This document shows positions 8,732-17,770 of a stretch of DNA of 64,000 nt, piece after piece. Where the stretch lies: contig NZ_JAGYPG010000002.1 in the NCBI RefSeq assembly GCF_018343625.1, forward strand, positions 539,280-603,279, written 5' to 3'. The number at the start of each line of letters is the position of its first letter. Positions within the stretch are counted from its first letter, which is position 1. The stretch comes from Lederbergia citri. Its GTDB lineage: Bacteria > Bacillota > Bacilli > Bacillales > Bacillaceae_C. Both the position numbers and the translations under genes were made by a program. The notes beneath the pieces are model-generated. The model worked only from the letters and a program-made list of their open reading frames with translations, did not search any database and was not told the DNA's origin.

Positions 8732-9225
8732 CATATAAATCAATGCGCAGCTTTGCCGGCGGACTAATTGTAGCGGCAAGTATGTGTGGCGCGGTATACT
8801 ATTTTGGTCCTAACGAAGCAGATAACGCACAAGCCGTGGAAAAACCATCGATAGATGAGATGAAAAGTATGCTAGTTTCTGAAGGCTATGTCATCCATTC
8901 AGAAGAAGAGTGGCATGAGCAGGAAGCTGCCGTTAAAGCAGCTAAAGATAGCGCACAAGAAAAAGAAAAGCCAGAAGAAAAGGTAGAAGAAAAAGCGGGA
9001 GAAGTAAAAGAAAAGATTATATACCGCACAATGGTAACCGTAACTCCAGGCATGACCAGTATTGATGTTGGTAAAGCTCTCGAGCGAGCAAAGATTATTG
9101 ATAGCGGAATGAAGTTTTTTAATGAAGTTGAAAAGCAGGGTTTGTCGAAAGATTTACGTCCTGGTACATTTGAAGTAGAAAGCGGAATGACGATGAAAGA
9201 AATTATATCGATCATCTTTAAATAG
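8728..9225 (+). CDS. Membrane-anchored protein with MltG (YceG)-like LysM subdomain, no catalytic domain
   Basis: The protein has 165 residues. An N-terminal membrane anchor (about 7-26) is followed by a Lys/Glu-rich linker (about 70-95) and a C-terminal module VTVTPGMTSIDVGKALERAKIID ... KDLRPGTFEVESGMTMKEIISII. That module matches the small LysM-like subdomain found at the N-terminus of the endolytic murein transglycosylase MltG. The catalytic part is absent, so this is not an enzyme. It may bind glycan strands or partner with cell-wall proteins. It overlaps the upstream membrane coiled-coil gene by 4 bp and is followed by a strong terminator. Confidence 0.7.
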   Translation: MTYKSMRSFAGGLIVAASMCGAVYYFGPNEADNAQAVEKPSIDEMKSMLVSEGYVIHSEEEWHEQEAAVKAAKDSAQEKEKPEEKVEEKAGEVKEKIIYRTMVTVTPGMTSIDVGKALERAKIIDSGMKFFNEVEKQGLSKDLRPGTFEVESGMTMKEIISIIFK

Positions 9226-9234
9226 TCTTATCTC

Positions 9235-9276
9235 AAACGACCAAAAGCCACGAGAAATGGCTTTTAGTCGTTTTTT
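9235..9276 (+). terminator. Intrinsic terminator
   Basis: AAACGACCAAAAGCCA and TGGCTTTTAGTCGTTT form a 16-bp stem with one G-U pair and a 7-nt loop, running into a T tract. It ends the two-gene plus-strand operon. Confidence 0.85.
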
Positions 9277-9357
9277 AATATTTTGATTGTCCTCACAAAG
9301 GAGCCAGCGCGCCCAAACGATTCTGGAATTACACTATTTTCAAATGATAAATGATGA

Positions 9358-10290
9358 TTACCTTTTCTTTCCTTTACCTAACTTTAAAAACATATCTTTA
9401 AAAATATCATCCCGATGAACATAATAAGCATATCTAATAAAATGCCTTGAATCATTAAAGCTCCAAGTGACTTGATCCGTTAAGATAGGGCTATGTACCA
9501 GTTGCGTAGGAACAGACTTGTCGATTATAAGATAGGCAATGGCCGAAATATCCCAAATCACTTTAGAATAAGCGAAATGATCGTCATGATATTCTTCGAA
9601 TCTTTTAGCTAAGAAATCTCCAATTTCCCCTTGTCCAGCAACAAAATTCTTAATCTCTGAAAGGGTCGTGTGTAGATGGGACGTTACCCCCATAACAGGA
9701 ATAAGCACTAGTGGAAGCCCGCAATCAAGAACTAATTGTGCTGATAAAACATCTTGCTGTAAATTGAATTCCTTTGTATCCTCCCAATGCAAAGCATGGC
9801 CACCTAGCCATACAACAACAATTCTCTCAATGATTTTTGGCTCAATTAAAATGGCTGATGCAATATTTGTGAGCGCACCTATTGCAACCACATATAAAGG
9901 ATCATCCTCCGAAGACTTCATAGCTCTTTCAACTAAATCCAATGCAGCTTCACTATGATACGGACTGCTAACGTTATCTAAAAATCCTGTTGAACCCTTA
10001 TAAACAAAGTTCTCCGATGAGATATTTAACCTTCTCAATATCCTCAATATTTCATCATAACTTTTTTCCATTCCATCTTCGGGACCTTCAGATTTATCAT
10101 TATAAAAAGGCGCTGCATAAATCGCTTCAACACTCAATCTTTCTGGTGACTGAAGTGCATAAACAATCGCGAATTGATCATCAACTTCATTAAATGTATC
10201 CGTATCAAGTACCATACGTACTATTGTAGATGAAGATGGTGGAGTTAGTTTTCTAATAATCGTTTCTGGATTCATAATTGGAAAATTCAT
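9358..10290 (-). CDS. Nucleoside hydrolase family protein (IU_nuc_hydro)
   Basis: The protein has 310 residues. Near the N-terminus it carries the calcium-binding signature of inosine/uridine-preferring nucleoside hydrolases, DTDTFNEVDDQFA (about residues 29-41); the later VVAIGALTNIASAI stretch is also typical. These enzymes hydrolyse the N-glycosidic bond of nucleosides to base plus ribose. It is the last gene of the minus-strand glycoside cluster, after the GH4 gene with a 186-bp gap. The company it keeps (GH4, NagB-like, NagA) hints at a substrate beyond ordinary salvage nucleosides, but that is inference. ATG 10290 follows GGGAGG. Confidence 0.85.
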   Translation of the reverse strand: MNFPIMNPETIIRKLTPPSSSTIVRMVLDTDTFNEVDDQFAIVYALQSPERLSVEAIYAAPFYNDKSEGPEDGMEKSYDEILRILRRLNISSENFVYKGSTGFLDNVSSPYHSEAALDLVERAMKSSEDDPLYVVAIGALTNIASAILIEPKIIERIVVVWLGGHALHWEDTKEFNLQQDVLSAQLVLDCGLPLVLIPVMGVTSHLHTTLSEIKNFVAGQGEIGDFLAKRFEEYHDDHFAYSKVIWDISAIAYLIIDKSVPTQLVHSPILTDQVTWSFNDSRHFIRYAYYVHRDDIFKDMFLKLGKGKKR

Positions 10291-10476
10291 GTTCTCGTTC
10301 CTCCCTAAGTCAACTATAAAACGTTCTAGAAACTCTCGAAAAGGAAATATTAATCTTACAAATGCATTAGCCCCAAAAGATGATATTCTCTATTAAGTTC
10401 ATCTCTCGAACCTTTCTCTAATATCTTGTTCGCCTCCTTTGAATGCCATGCACCGAAACAATTTATAGCTATGAAA

Positions 10477-11862
10477 CTACTTCCACTCCAATTTCGGCAA
10501 AATATCCTTCTGAAGTTCGCACATTTCATCAATCATGGCACATGCTTGATAATAGCTAGGTGCTTGTGGATCGAGTAAGATTGCTTGCAATAGTTTTGTT
10601 TTCGATTGTTCTACAAATGCCTCAAGTAAGAGTTTATGGATTGTTCCTTGAATATGAATCGTTCCAATAATGGCGGTTGGCAATTCAACGGTCATTGGTA
10701 TTAGCTTAATTCCCTGTCCGTTTACAATCGCTTGCGTTTCCACAACCATGTCATCAGGAAGCCCTTTAATAGCACCATTATTTTGCATATTGACTGAGTT
10801 TAGTTGAATTTCATCATCGAAAAAGATCGACTCAATAATCGGAATCGCATATTCATTACTTTTTTGAACCTTATCTTTATCAAATTTAAACGTCTCTTCA
10901 ATCCATTCTTCTTGGGTCATATCATCTGGGAACAGCTCTTTATCCAATGTATGGCCACTCGCGGAATAGATAAAATCCGGTACTCTCGAGTCTTTTTCCC
11001 ATAACTTTTCTCTTATTGGGTCATAGCGATACTGCAACGACAACCCTGCGTAAAAATCATCAGCGTATGAGACGTATTCCCCAATATGGTTTGTCCCTGG
11101 ATAAGGATAGTAACCATAAGTTCGATACATAGTTCTGGAAAGTCCGATATGATCAAATTGCGCTAAGCGATCTGCCTTCTTTTCTTTTTCATTAAATAAC
11201 GGATATAAATCTTCCCCTGTTTTTTTGTTCCAAATCTTTGTGAAGAACCCAAAATGGTTCAACCCTCCACCTTCAAACCCAATATCCTCCCTATCCATTT
11301 CTAAAAACTGCGAAATTTGATCGATTCCCATATCCAATCCATGGCATAGACCTACCATTTTAATGGACGTTAATTTTGAAATGGCTTCAACTAGCTTTGC
11401 CTCGGGATTCGTAAAATTAATAATCCAAGCTTCTGGACAAACCTTTTCCATCGTTCTAGCAATTTTTAGCATAGGACCAAGATTTCTCAATGTGTGGAAC
11501 ATAGATCCTGGACCGCCATTTTCTCCATAAATCTGTTTGCTTCCATACCTGCGAGGAATATGAAAATCTTGAGACCAGTAAAAATATCTGTTTACCTCAA
11601 TGGCTACTATGACAAAATCAGCTCCTGTGAGAGCTTCTTCTAAATTTGTTGTTTGAGTAATTTTTGCTGGATGTGAAAAAGCAGAAAACATTTCAGTCGC
11701 ATATGTATACGTTCGATTTAAATTCTCTTCAACTATATCCATCAAAGCGATTTCAAGATCCACTTGATATTTCAAGCGTTCTGATAAGACTATATCTTGT
11801 AGGGCTCCTAGAGCAAAAGATAAACTCCCAGCTCCAACTAACGTTACTTTCAATTTTTTCAT
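10477..11862 (-). CDS. Family 4 glycoside hydrolase (NAD- and metal-dependent)
   Basis: The protein has 461 residues. It opens with a Rossmann NAD-binding motif (VTLVGAGSLSFALG), continues with GENGGPGSMFHTLRN and IINFTNPEAK, and has the metal-ligand cysteine motif GLCHG (about residues 172-176) followed by GLNHFG. GH4 enzymes cleave glycosides by an oxidation-elimination mechanism using NAD and a divalent metal. The CHG-type motif differs from the CDMP/CN(V/I)P motifs of 6-phospho-glucosidases, so an unphosphorylated alpha-galactosidic, alpha-glucuronidic or related substrate is more likely. It starts one base after the stop of the NagB-like gene, so the two are coupled. Confidence 0.88.
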   Translation of the reverse strand: MKKLKVTLVGAGSLSFALGALQDIVLSERLKYQVDLEIALMDIVEENLNRTYTYATEMFSAFSHPAKITQTTNLEEALTGADFVIVAIEVNRYFYWSQDFHIPRRYGSKQIYGENGGPGSMFHTLRNLGPMLKIARTMEKVCPEAWIINFTNPEAKLVEAISKLTSIKMVGLCHGLDMGIDQISQFLEMDREDIGFEGGGLNHFGFFTKIWNKKTGEDLYPLFNEKEKKADRLAQFDHIGLSRTMYRTYGYYPYPGTNHIGEYVSYADDFYAGLSLQYRYDPIREKLWEKDSRVPDFIYSASGHTLDKELFPDDMTQEEWIEETFKFDKDKVQKSNEYAIPIIESIFFDDEIQLNSVNMQNNGAIKGLPDDMVVETQAIVNGQGIKLIPMTVELPTAIIGTIHIQGTIHKLLLEAFVEQSKTKLLQAILLDPQAPSYYQACAMIDEMCELQKDILPKLEWK

Positions 11863-11863
11863 A

Positions 11864-12589
11864 CTAAATATTCTCCCTTTTTATATACTTGGCTGCATCT
11901 GAATCTATGTAGAAATCAATATGGTGATACCCGAGCAACTCTTGTGCAGGCAACTTAGCCCCTTGATTCATGAATATTTCTTTTACAATGACAGCCTTAT
12001 GCTCACCTGTGATTGCCACGACTACTCGTTTACTACTGATAATTTGCTGTAATCCAAGTGTGATGCCTTCTTCTAAATGCGTCGGTTGATTAAAGTATTT
12101 TTGAGCTACTGTCTTCGTTGTTTCCGATAATGTTACAATCGAACTATGATTTAACATAGGACACCCCGGTTCGTTTAACCCTATATGGCCATTCATTCCG
12201 ACACCCATTAAACTAAACGAAATTGGGTTCTCATTCATAAAATCATCAATTCTTATACATTCTTCTTGCAAGTCTTGCGAGTTTCCATTAAAAAAATGAA
12301 TTTGTTCTTCATCTAACTGTAAAAGTGAAAATAAATCCTTGTTCAACATTTGAAAGCAGCTTCCTTCAGAATCTCGACTGATTCCTACCCATTCATCTAA
12401 ACTGACGATTTTTATTTTCTTCTTTTTTTCTTTACCGACGATTTTGGCAAACTGTTGATAACTTTTTTGGGGTGTGCTTCCTGAAGCCAAACAAAAAACA
12501 GGATTTACTTCATTCATTAAACAAACGTTCATTTCTTCAGCAATTTTATTTGCAACCGCCTCTGCATTTTCAAATATTTTAATCATCAT
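11864..12589 (-). CDS. Glucosamine-6-phosphate deaminase-like protein (second NagB homologue)
   Basis: This 241-residue protein has the NagB/6-phosphogluconolactonase fold: LASGSTPQKSYQ near the N-terminus, SLDEWVG (about 62-68) and GVGMNGHIGLNEPG (about 130-143), which holds the catalytic His. It is clearly different from the canonical NagB at 13939-14697 and sits in its own transcription unit with the GH4 gene, behind the terminator at 12664-12712. It may deaminate or isomerise an amino-sugar phosphate other than GlcN6P. ATG 12589 or 12586 follows GGGAGT. Confidence 0.8.
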   Translation of the reverse strand: MMIKIFENAEAVANKIAEEMNVCLMNEVNPVFCLASGSTPQKSYQQFAKIVGKEKKKKIKIVSLDEWVGISRDSEGSCFQMLNKDLFSLLQLDEEQIHFFNGNSQDLQEECIRIDDFMNENPISFSLMGVGMNGHIGLNEPGCPMLNHSSIVTLSETTKTVAQKYFNQPTHLEEGITLGLQQIISSKRVVVAITGEHKAVIVKEIFMNQGAKLPAQELLGYHHIDFYIDSDAAKYIKRENI

Positions 12590-12663
12590 TTCTACTCCCT
12601 GAACTAATTTTTAGATCTCTTGTTGTAACCATAGGAATTCATAGTTAATTACCAATAATATCG

Positions 12664-12712
12664 AAAAAAAGACGGATTCATCGTGAATCCATGCTTCCTT
12701 CACGATGAATCC
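12664..12712 (-). terminator. Intrinsic terminator after nagA
   Basis: GGATTCATCGTGAA and TTCACGATGAATCC form a perfect 14-bp stem with an 11-nt loop, followed on the minus strand by GTC and seven T. It splits the glycoside cluster into two transcription units. Confidence 0.88.
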
Positions 12713-12799
12713 GGTAGTTCTTGATTTCTTTGTAACCCTTGCATTCATTCCGACGGAAATGGATTGCGTTAAACAATTTGTTTTCTATACCTATACGTT

Positions 12800-13942
12800 T
12801 TAACCAGCCGAATATACTTGCTTTCCCGCTTTATAAGTTTGCACAATATCCACTTGATTTCCATTCCATTGAATAACAACCAAGTCAGCTGGAGCATTAT
12901 TGCAAAGCCCTTCTTTTGTAGCTAGTCCCATAAAATTCGATGGCCGAATCGATGCCATTTCCCAAGCTTCATATAAAGTAGCGAGACCACTTTTATAAAG
13001 ATGAACAATTCCATCCTTTAACATTTGTGCGGAGCCTGCCAACAAATTTGGATTGTCTTTTATATGAAGCTTGCCTTCAGGCGTTAAAACAACTTCCCCA
13101 CCTATATGGGTTTTATATTCACCGGGTGCTAGTCCACTTAAATATACAGCATCACTAACAAGCATGGAACGATGCCCTTTTACTTTGATTGCAACTTTCA
13201 AAAATGACTCTGGCAAGTGAAAACCATCTGCAATAAGACATGTCCACAACTCATCCTGTGCCAATTGCTCCCAAAGATAATTGGGATGGCGGGGCAACAT
13301 TAGGTGTGCACCATTTCCGAGGTGGGTTGACATCATAGCTCCAGCTTCCACGGCTTCCTTTATTTGCTCTGTAGTGGCAGCGGTATGTCCTATTGAAACA
13401 ACAACATCGGATTCCACACACTTCTCAATAAATTCAATCGAGCCTGGCCATTCCGGGGATATTGTAATGATTTTAATTTTCCCATTTGCTGCTTCCTGCC
13501 ATCTTTGAAAAAGCTCCCAATCCGGGGCTTTCACAAATTCTTTTCCATGTGCTCCCCTAGGCCCATCTTCAGGTGAAATAAATGGACCTTCAAGATGAAT
13601 TCCCGGGATGCATGTATCCATAAAATGATCATTCTCACAAACCATAGCAATCGTTGCCATTGCTTCTTCAATTGCCTCATCGCTATTCGTAATCACTGTA
13701 GGGTAAAAGGAAGTCACTCCTTCTTTCCAAACTGCTTCTGTTATATGTCTAACAAGGTCTTTTGGAATTGGCAACGTATTAAAGTCATATCCTTTGTATC
13801 CGTTAATTTGTAAATCAACGAGCCCTGGTGCAATGTAAAAAGGTGAATTGTTTTTTTCACTAGTGATTTGCTTAATCCTTTCTCCTTCAATCGTGACGGA
13901 AATTGGTTCACCAGTAGCAAAGTGATTTCCTTTTATTTTCAT
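12800..13942 (-). CDS. nagA: N-acetylglucosamine-6-phosphate deacetylase
   Basis: This 380-residue amidohydrolase contains the NagA landmarks IHLEGPF (metal-ligand Glu), GHTAATTEQ and STHLGNGAH (His ligands) and LVSDAV (catalytic Asp). The N-terminal motif reads GLVDLQINGYKG instead of the HxH of the dinuclear Bacillus subtilis enzyme; E. coli NagA has the same kind of substitution and uses a single metal. It removes acetate from GlcNAc-6-phosphate in the cytoplasm, feeding NagB. It overlaps nagB by 4 bp and closes the first transcription unit. Confidence 0.92.
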   Translation of the reverse strand: MKIKGNHFATGEPISVTIEGERIKQITSEKNNSPFYIAPGLVDLQINGYKGYDFNTLPIPKDLVRHITEAVWKEGVTSFYPTVITNSDEAIEEAMATIAMVCENDHFMDTCIPGIHLEGPFISPEDGPRGAHGKEFVKAPDWELFQRWQEAANGKIKIITISPEWPGSIEFIEKCVESDVVVSIGHTAATTEQIKEAVEAGAMMSTHLGNGAHLMLPRHPNYLWEQLAQDELWTCLIADGFHLPESFLKVAIKVKGHRSMLVSDAVYLSGLAPGEYKTHIGGEVVLTPEGKLHIKDNPNLLAGSAQMLKDGIVHLYKSGLATLYEAWEMASIRPSNFMGLATKEGLCNNAPADLVVIQWNGNQVDIVQTYKAGKQVYSAG

Positions 13943-14697
13943 ATACCGTACGATTCCTTATCTAAAAAAAGGATACAATTCGGATGACGTCGCAAAATCG
14001 TAGCAGGATTTTCTGTAGATACCGGTCCCTCCAACAGTCCTCTCACTGCATGTCTTTTTGTTGGACCCGGAACCATACAAAATAAAAAGTTTCCAGACAT
14101 TAAAGTTGGAATCGTTAAAGTAATTGCATGAGTAGGCACGTTTTCAATTGTAGGAAAACAACCATCGTTTACCTGTTGCTGTCTGCAAACCTCATCCAAC
14201 TCCACGACTTTTATCATTTTAGGATCGTTGAAATCAGCAACAGGCGGATCATTAAAAGCGAGATGACCATTTTCTCCAATTCCTAAACAGATAATATCGA
14301 TTTCATCTTCTTTAATTAGACTCTCATAGCGTAATAGCTCATCCTTCACATCTTGTGAGCTATCGATAAGATGAACTGCTCCTGGTTTCACATCTTCAAA
14401 AAGGTGAGTCTTTAAAAAGGTTCCAAAACTTTGTGGGGCACCAGCCTCTAGACCAATATATTCGTCCATATGGAATGCGACTATACGATTCCAATCAATA
14501 TCCGAATCTTTCTTCAAATTTTCAAAGAATTCATTTTGGGAAGGAGCTGCCGCAAAAACCATTCGAACTGTATCCTTCTTTACCAAAAGTTCTTTTATCT
14601 TAGCCGAAACTTTAGTTGCTGCTGCTTTTCCTAATTCCGAGCGAGTCTCGTAAACCTGGACGACTAAGTTTTCCACCTGTTCCACCGCTATACTCAT
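13939..14697 (-). CDS. nagB: Glucosamine-6-phosphate deaminase
   Basis: This 252-residue protein has MDEYIGL (about 78-84), the catalytic loop GIGENGHLAFNDPP (about 140-153) and the C-terminal HAVRGLLEGPVSTENPATIL typical of the family. NagB converts glucosamine-6-phosphate to fructose-6-phosphate and ammonia. The gene overlaps nagA downstream and the TIM-barrel gene upstream by 4 bp each, so all three are translated in a coupled way. N-terminal sequence is somewhat divergent from well-known NagB proteins, so the substrate could be a related amino-sugar phosphate. Confidence 0.88.
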   Translation of the reverse strand: MSIAVEQVENLVVQVYETRSELGKAAATKVSAKIKELLVKKDTVRMVFAAAPSQNEFFENLKKDSDIDWNRIVAFHMDEYIGLEAGAPQSFGTFLKTHLFEDVKPGAVHLIDSSQDVKDELLRYESLIKEDEIDIICLGIGENGHLAFNDPPVADFNDPKMIKVVELDEVCRQQQVNDGCFPTIENVPTHAITLTIPTLMSGNFLFCMVPGPTKRHAVRGLLEGPVSTENPATILRRHPNCILFLDKESYGI

Positions 14698-15551
14698 TTT
14701 TCAACCTCGACTCCCAATATTTTTTGCAAACCATCCAACGTCATTTGCGTGCCTTCTTTTGCTGTCCCACCTTCTGGAATATAATGCGTCTCTATCGTAA
14801 AAAGCCCCTCGTACCCATCGTTTCTTAGTGCTTGAAGCTGGTCCGCAAAAGGAACCGTTCCTTCCCCGATTGGCACACACTTACCAACGAAAGCATCCTT
14901 CAAATGGACATGACCAATCAGTCCTCTCACTTGATCATATCCTTTTGGAAACGCAGGAGATCCACCGTAGGCTTCATTTCCTGGGTCCCATAAAACCTTT
15001 AAGTTAGGAGACGCAACCTGACGAACAAAATTTGCAACTTCAACAGCGTAACCACCATTACATGAGTTTTCGTTCTCTAGTAACAATAACACTTTATTTT
15101 CTTCCGCCATCCTAGCTGCCCTTGTTAAATATTCAATAATCTCATCCTCATATGTTAAAGGGTTTTCCTCCCGCCAAAAAGAAAAAATTCTAATTTTATC
15201 AGCCTTTAATTTCTGGCAGATTTTGATGACTCTTTCTAATTTTGAAAAATGGTTTTCGACGCTATCTTCTTCCTGTCCAAACGTATCTCCAGAAGCAACA
15301 ACTCTTGAAGGATCAAGGGCACACTTGAAAATAGGTGAAGCGATTGCCGAAACGAATAAACCTCTTTTTTCTACTTCATAAAGCAATTCATCTAACTCTT
15401 GATCCGAAAAATCAGCTATATTTCTCCCATTTACCATCCGAATCTCCACATGCTTCAAGCCGTTATTTTCCGCCCAGTCCAGCGCTTCTGTTATGTTTTG
15501 TGATACCTCGTCTGTCAACACTCCCAGTCGGTTAAAAATCAATTCATTCAC
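14694..15551 (-). CDS. Sugar phosphate isomerase/epimerase-like TIM-barrel protein
   Basis: This 285-residue AP_endonuc_2-type TIM barrel has the usual metal-ligand pattern: LLLENENS (Glu), KVLWDPGNEAY (Asp), GHVHLKDA (His) and LFTIETHY (Glu). Such proteins act as sugar isomerases, epimerases or dehydratases. Placed between two Gfo/Idh oxidoreductases and nagB, it probably handles a keto- or inososose-like sugar intermediate, but the exact reaction is not visible. It overlaps nagB by 4 bp. Confidence 0.82.
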   Translation of the reverse strand: MNELIFNRLGVLTDEVSQNITEALDWAENNGLKHVEIRMVNGRNIADFSDQELDELLYEVEKRGLFVSAIASPIFKCALDPSRVVASGDTFGQEEDSVENHFSKLERVIKICQKLKADKIRIFSFWREENPLTYEDEIIEYLTRAARMAEENKVLLLLENENSCNGGYAVEVANFVRQVASPNLKVLWDPGNEAYGGSPAFPKGYDQVRGLIGHVHLKDAFVGKCVPIGEGTVPFADQLQALRNDGYEGLFTIETHYIPEGGTAKEGTQMTLDGLQKILGVEVEK

Positions 15552-15557
15552 TCCTGT

Positions 15558-16457
15558 CTATAGTTTTACGGTTTTTCCCGTTTCACGACTTTCATTTGCA
15601 GCTTCTATAAATCTAGTTATCTCCAATGTTTCTATGTAGTTGATTGGAGACTTTCCGGTTCTGAAAAATTGGATAATCTCTTCTAAAAGTGATGCATAAA
15701 AAGGTTTTTTATCAGCATCTACATCAACGAATTGCGTTCCTTTTTGACGATGAATCAATGCGCCAAATGAAGAATTACCAATCCGATTTCCCCGAATACT
15801 TCCAATCCGTCCATCCTTCCATTCTCCAACAATCAAATCATGATCATCGTTTTTCGTCACGGTTACTTTTTCACATCCCGGACCAAACGCACGGTAAAGC
15901 ATTTCCACCGTATGAATGCCATACCAAAACAGACCGTGAGTTGCCTCCATTGCAAGCGGTCCATAGCAATCAACTCCATAAATGTTTCCACCTTCATCTT
16001 CTTCAAGCGCTGCCGTTAATCCTTCAGAATATCGAAGCGAAGAACAACTCATGACAGGAGTCCCGAATTGCTCTGCCAATTGAAAAATTTCCTTCGCATC
16101 TCGTGATGAAGTAGCAAAAGGTTTATCAATAAATGTTGGTTTCCCAAACGGTGCGATTTTACGAAATTGTTCAAGATGTACACGACCATCTACAGACTCT
16201 AGCAAAATCGCATCACACTCATTTGCAACCTCTTCAGGAGTCTGAACGATTTTAATACCAAAATTATCACGCATCTCCGCAGTAAACCCTTCCACACGAG
16301 TGTGACTAAATTCCATATCGTCAGATCCGCCCGGGAACGCGACGACCACTTCTCCTCCTGGAACATGATGATCATGTTTCGAATCATTCAGCAGTTTTGT
16401 AAAGGCGATAACGTGTGACGTATCCAGCCCAATCATTCCAATTTTAATGTTGCCCAC
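15558..16457 (-). CDS. Gfo/Idh/MocA family oxidoreductase, divergent
   Basis: The protein has 299 residues from GTG 16457, chosen because AAAAGGAG is suitably spaced; an upstream in-frame ATG at 16466 touches the ribosome site. The nucleotide-binding loop is unusual (IGMIGLDTSH instead of GxGxxG) and the catalytic EKP motif is DKP (FIDKPFATS). A His occurs in the usual C-terminal position (THGLFWYGIHTVEM). The GLDTSH variant is typical of a Gfo/Idh subgroup in sugar clusters. It probably works in sequence with the next oxidoreductase, which is a common two-enzyme arrangement for oxidising and reducing the same sugar. Confidence 0.8.
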   Translation of the reverse strand: MGNIKIGMIGLDTSHVIAFTKLLNDSKHDHHVPGGEVVVAFPGGSDDMEFSHTRVEGFTAEMRDNFGIKIVQTPEEVANECDAILLESVDGRVHLEQFRKIAPFGKPTFIDKPFATSSRDAKEIFQLAEQFGTPVMSCSSLRYSEGLTAALEEDEGGNIYGVDCYGPLAMEATHGLFWYGIHTVEMLYRAFGPGCEKVTVTKNDDHDLIVGEWKDGRIGSIRGNRIGNSSFGALIHRQKGTQFVDVDADKKPFYASLLEEIIQFFRTGKSPINYIETLEITRFIEAANESRETGKTVKL

Positions 16458-16472
16458 GAGAATCATCTCCTT

Positions 16473-17504
16473 TTAAGCATTAACTTTAACTTCTTTACCT
16501 GTTCTTGAAGATTCATAGATCGCTAAAATTAAATCAACCGCTTTTCGGGCTTCTTCTCCCGGCACAAATGGCTCGCGATTTTCCCGAACAGCATGAATGA
16601 TATCGTCGACAAAAACAAAATGCCCCTCATCAGAAATGGCCTTCGGATCACTGCCTCCGCCTTCACTGTTCCCAACCTTCGGAATCGTTTCATCACCATC
16701 AAGGAATTTCCATTGCTGGAACCCGCTATCGGAAAAAATAATCGAACCATTTTCCCCATGAATTTCAAACCGTGTTTCCTGTCCAGGGTAAACAGAAGTG
16801 GTCCCTTGAATGACCCCAAACGCTCCATTTTTATATTTAACTGCAATGACAGCAGTATCTTCTACTTCAATATCTCTAACTAAGGGAGCGGTATAGGCAA
16901 ATACAGACTCAACCTCTCCGACCATCCACTGGATAAGGTCAATCCCGTGTACTCCTTGATTCATCAAAGCCCCACCACCATCTAATTCCCAAGTTCCTCT
17001 CCAACCAGCACTCTCGTAATATTCCGGACTGCGATAGTACTTTAAATAAGCATCACCAAGAACCAGCTTCCCAAGTTTCCCTTCTTGAATCGCTTTACGC
17101 GTAATGATGGCTGCATCCAACATCCTTCTTTGGAATACTCCCCCCAATTTCACATTATGTTCCCTACATGCCACAATCATTTCAGTCATTTTTTCCTGAG
17201 TAATATCTAACGGCTTTTCACATAGCACGTGTATCCCTGCCTTCGCTGCCGCTATGGTTACCTCCGCATGAAGTCCGCTTGGCACACAGACAGAAACGAT
17301 ATCAATCTCTTCTTTTTCAAACATGTCTTCATAGTCTGTATACGTTTTCGAAACCGAAAATTCCTCAGCAAGGTGCTCTGCTTTTTCTTTTTTAATATCA
17401 CAAATGGCCACTATTTCAGCTTCATTGTTAGCTGTAATCGCCTTTGCATGAAAAGGGGCAATCACGCCTGCTCCGACAATGGCGAATTTCATTTTACTTG
17501 TCAT
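16473..17504 (-). CDS. Gfo/Idh/MocA family NAD(P)-dependent oxidoreductase
   Basis: This 343-residue protein has a classical Rossmann start (FAIVGAGVIAPFHAKAI), the CEKPLDIT catalytic Lys motif (about 95-102) and GGALMNQGVHGIDLIQW, holding the conserved Asp/His pair. These enzymes oxidise or reduce sugar hydroxyls with NAD(P). It is the first gene of the cluster. ATG 17504 is preceded by AAAGGAGTG, so the longer frame to 17534 is not used. A LacI/cre-like sequence lies at 17539-17552. Confidence 0.88.
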   Translation of the reverse strand: MTSKMKFAIVGAGVIAPFHAKAITANNEAEIVAICDIKKEKAEHLAEEFSVSKTYTDYEDMFEKEEIDIVSVCVPSGLHAEVTIAAAKAGIHVLCEKPLDITQEKMTEMIVACREHNVKLGGVFQRRMLDAAIITRKAIQEGKLGKLVLGDAYLKYYRSPEYYESAGWRGTWELDGGGALMNQGVHGIDLIQWMVGEVESVFAYTAPLVRDIEVEDTAVIAVKYKNGAFGVIQGTTSVYPGQETRFEIHGENGSIIFSDSGFQQWKFLDGDETIPKVGNSEGGGSDPKAISDEGHFVFVDDIIHAVRENREPFVPGEEARKAVDLILAIYESSRTGKEVKVNA

Positions 17505-17538
17505 AAGAGACACTCCTTTAGTATTAGAATTCATAACT

Positions 17539-17552
17539 TTAAGGCGCTTTCT
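17539..17552. promoter_or_regulatory. Candidate cre or LacI-type operator of the amino-sugar cluster
   Basis: AGAAAGCGCCTTAA (minus strand) matches 11 of 14 positions of TGAAAGCGCTTTCA, including the central GCGC. It lies about 35 bp upstream of the first gene's start codon. No dedicated regulator gene is adjacent. Confidence 0.35.
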
Positions 17553-17770
17553 AAATGGAATATTGGGAAAATCATTCTATTCATCGTATTCTATTTCCTC
17601 ATAGAGACATTCTATATCGACAAAATAAATTCCTTTAAAAATTTGTATGCAGATTTTGAGAGTACATGATTTTTAATAAAAAACATTACTTGTTCTATTA
17701 AAAAATATTGCCAAATGCTAGGGTTCCAATTAAATTAAAAATATCTGTATAAAAAGGGGAAACGATTACA

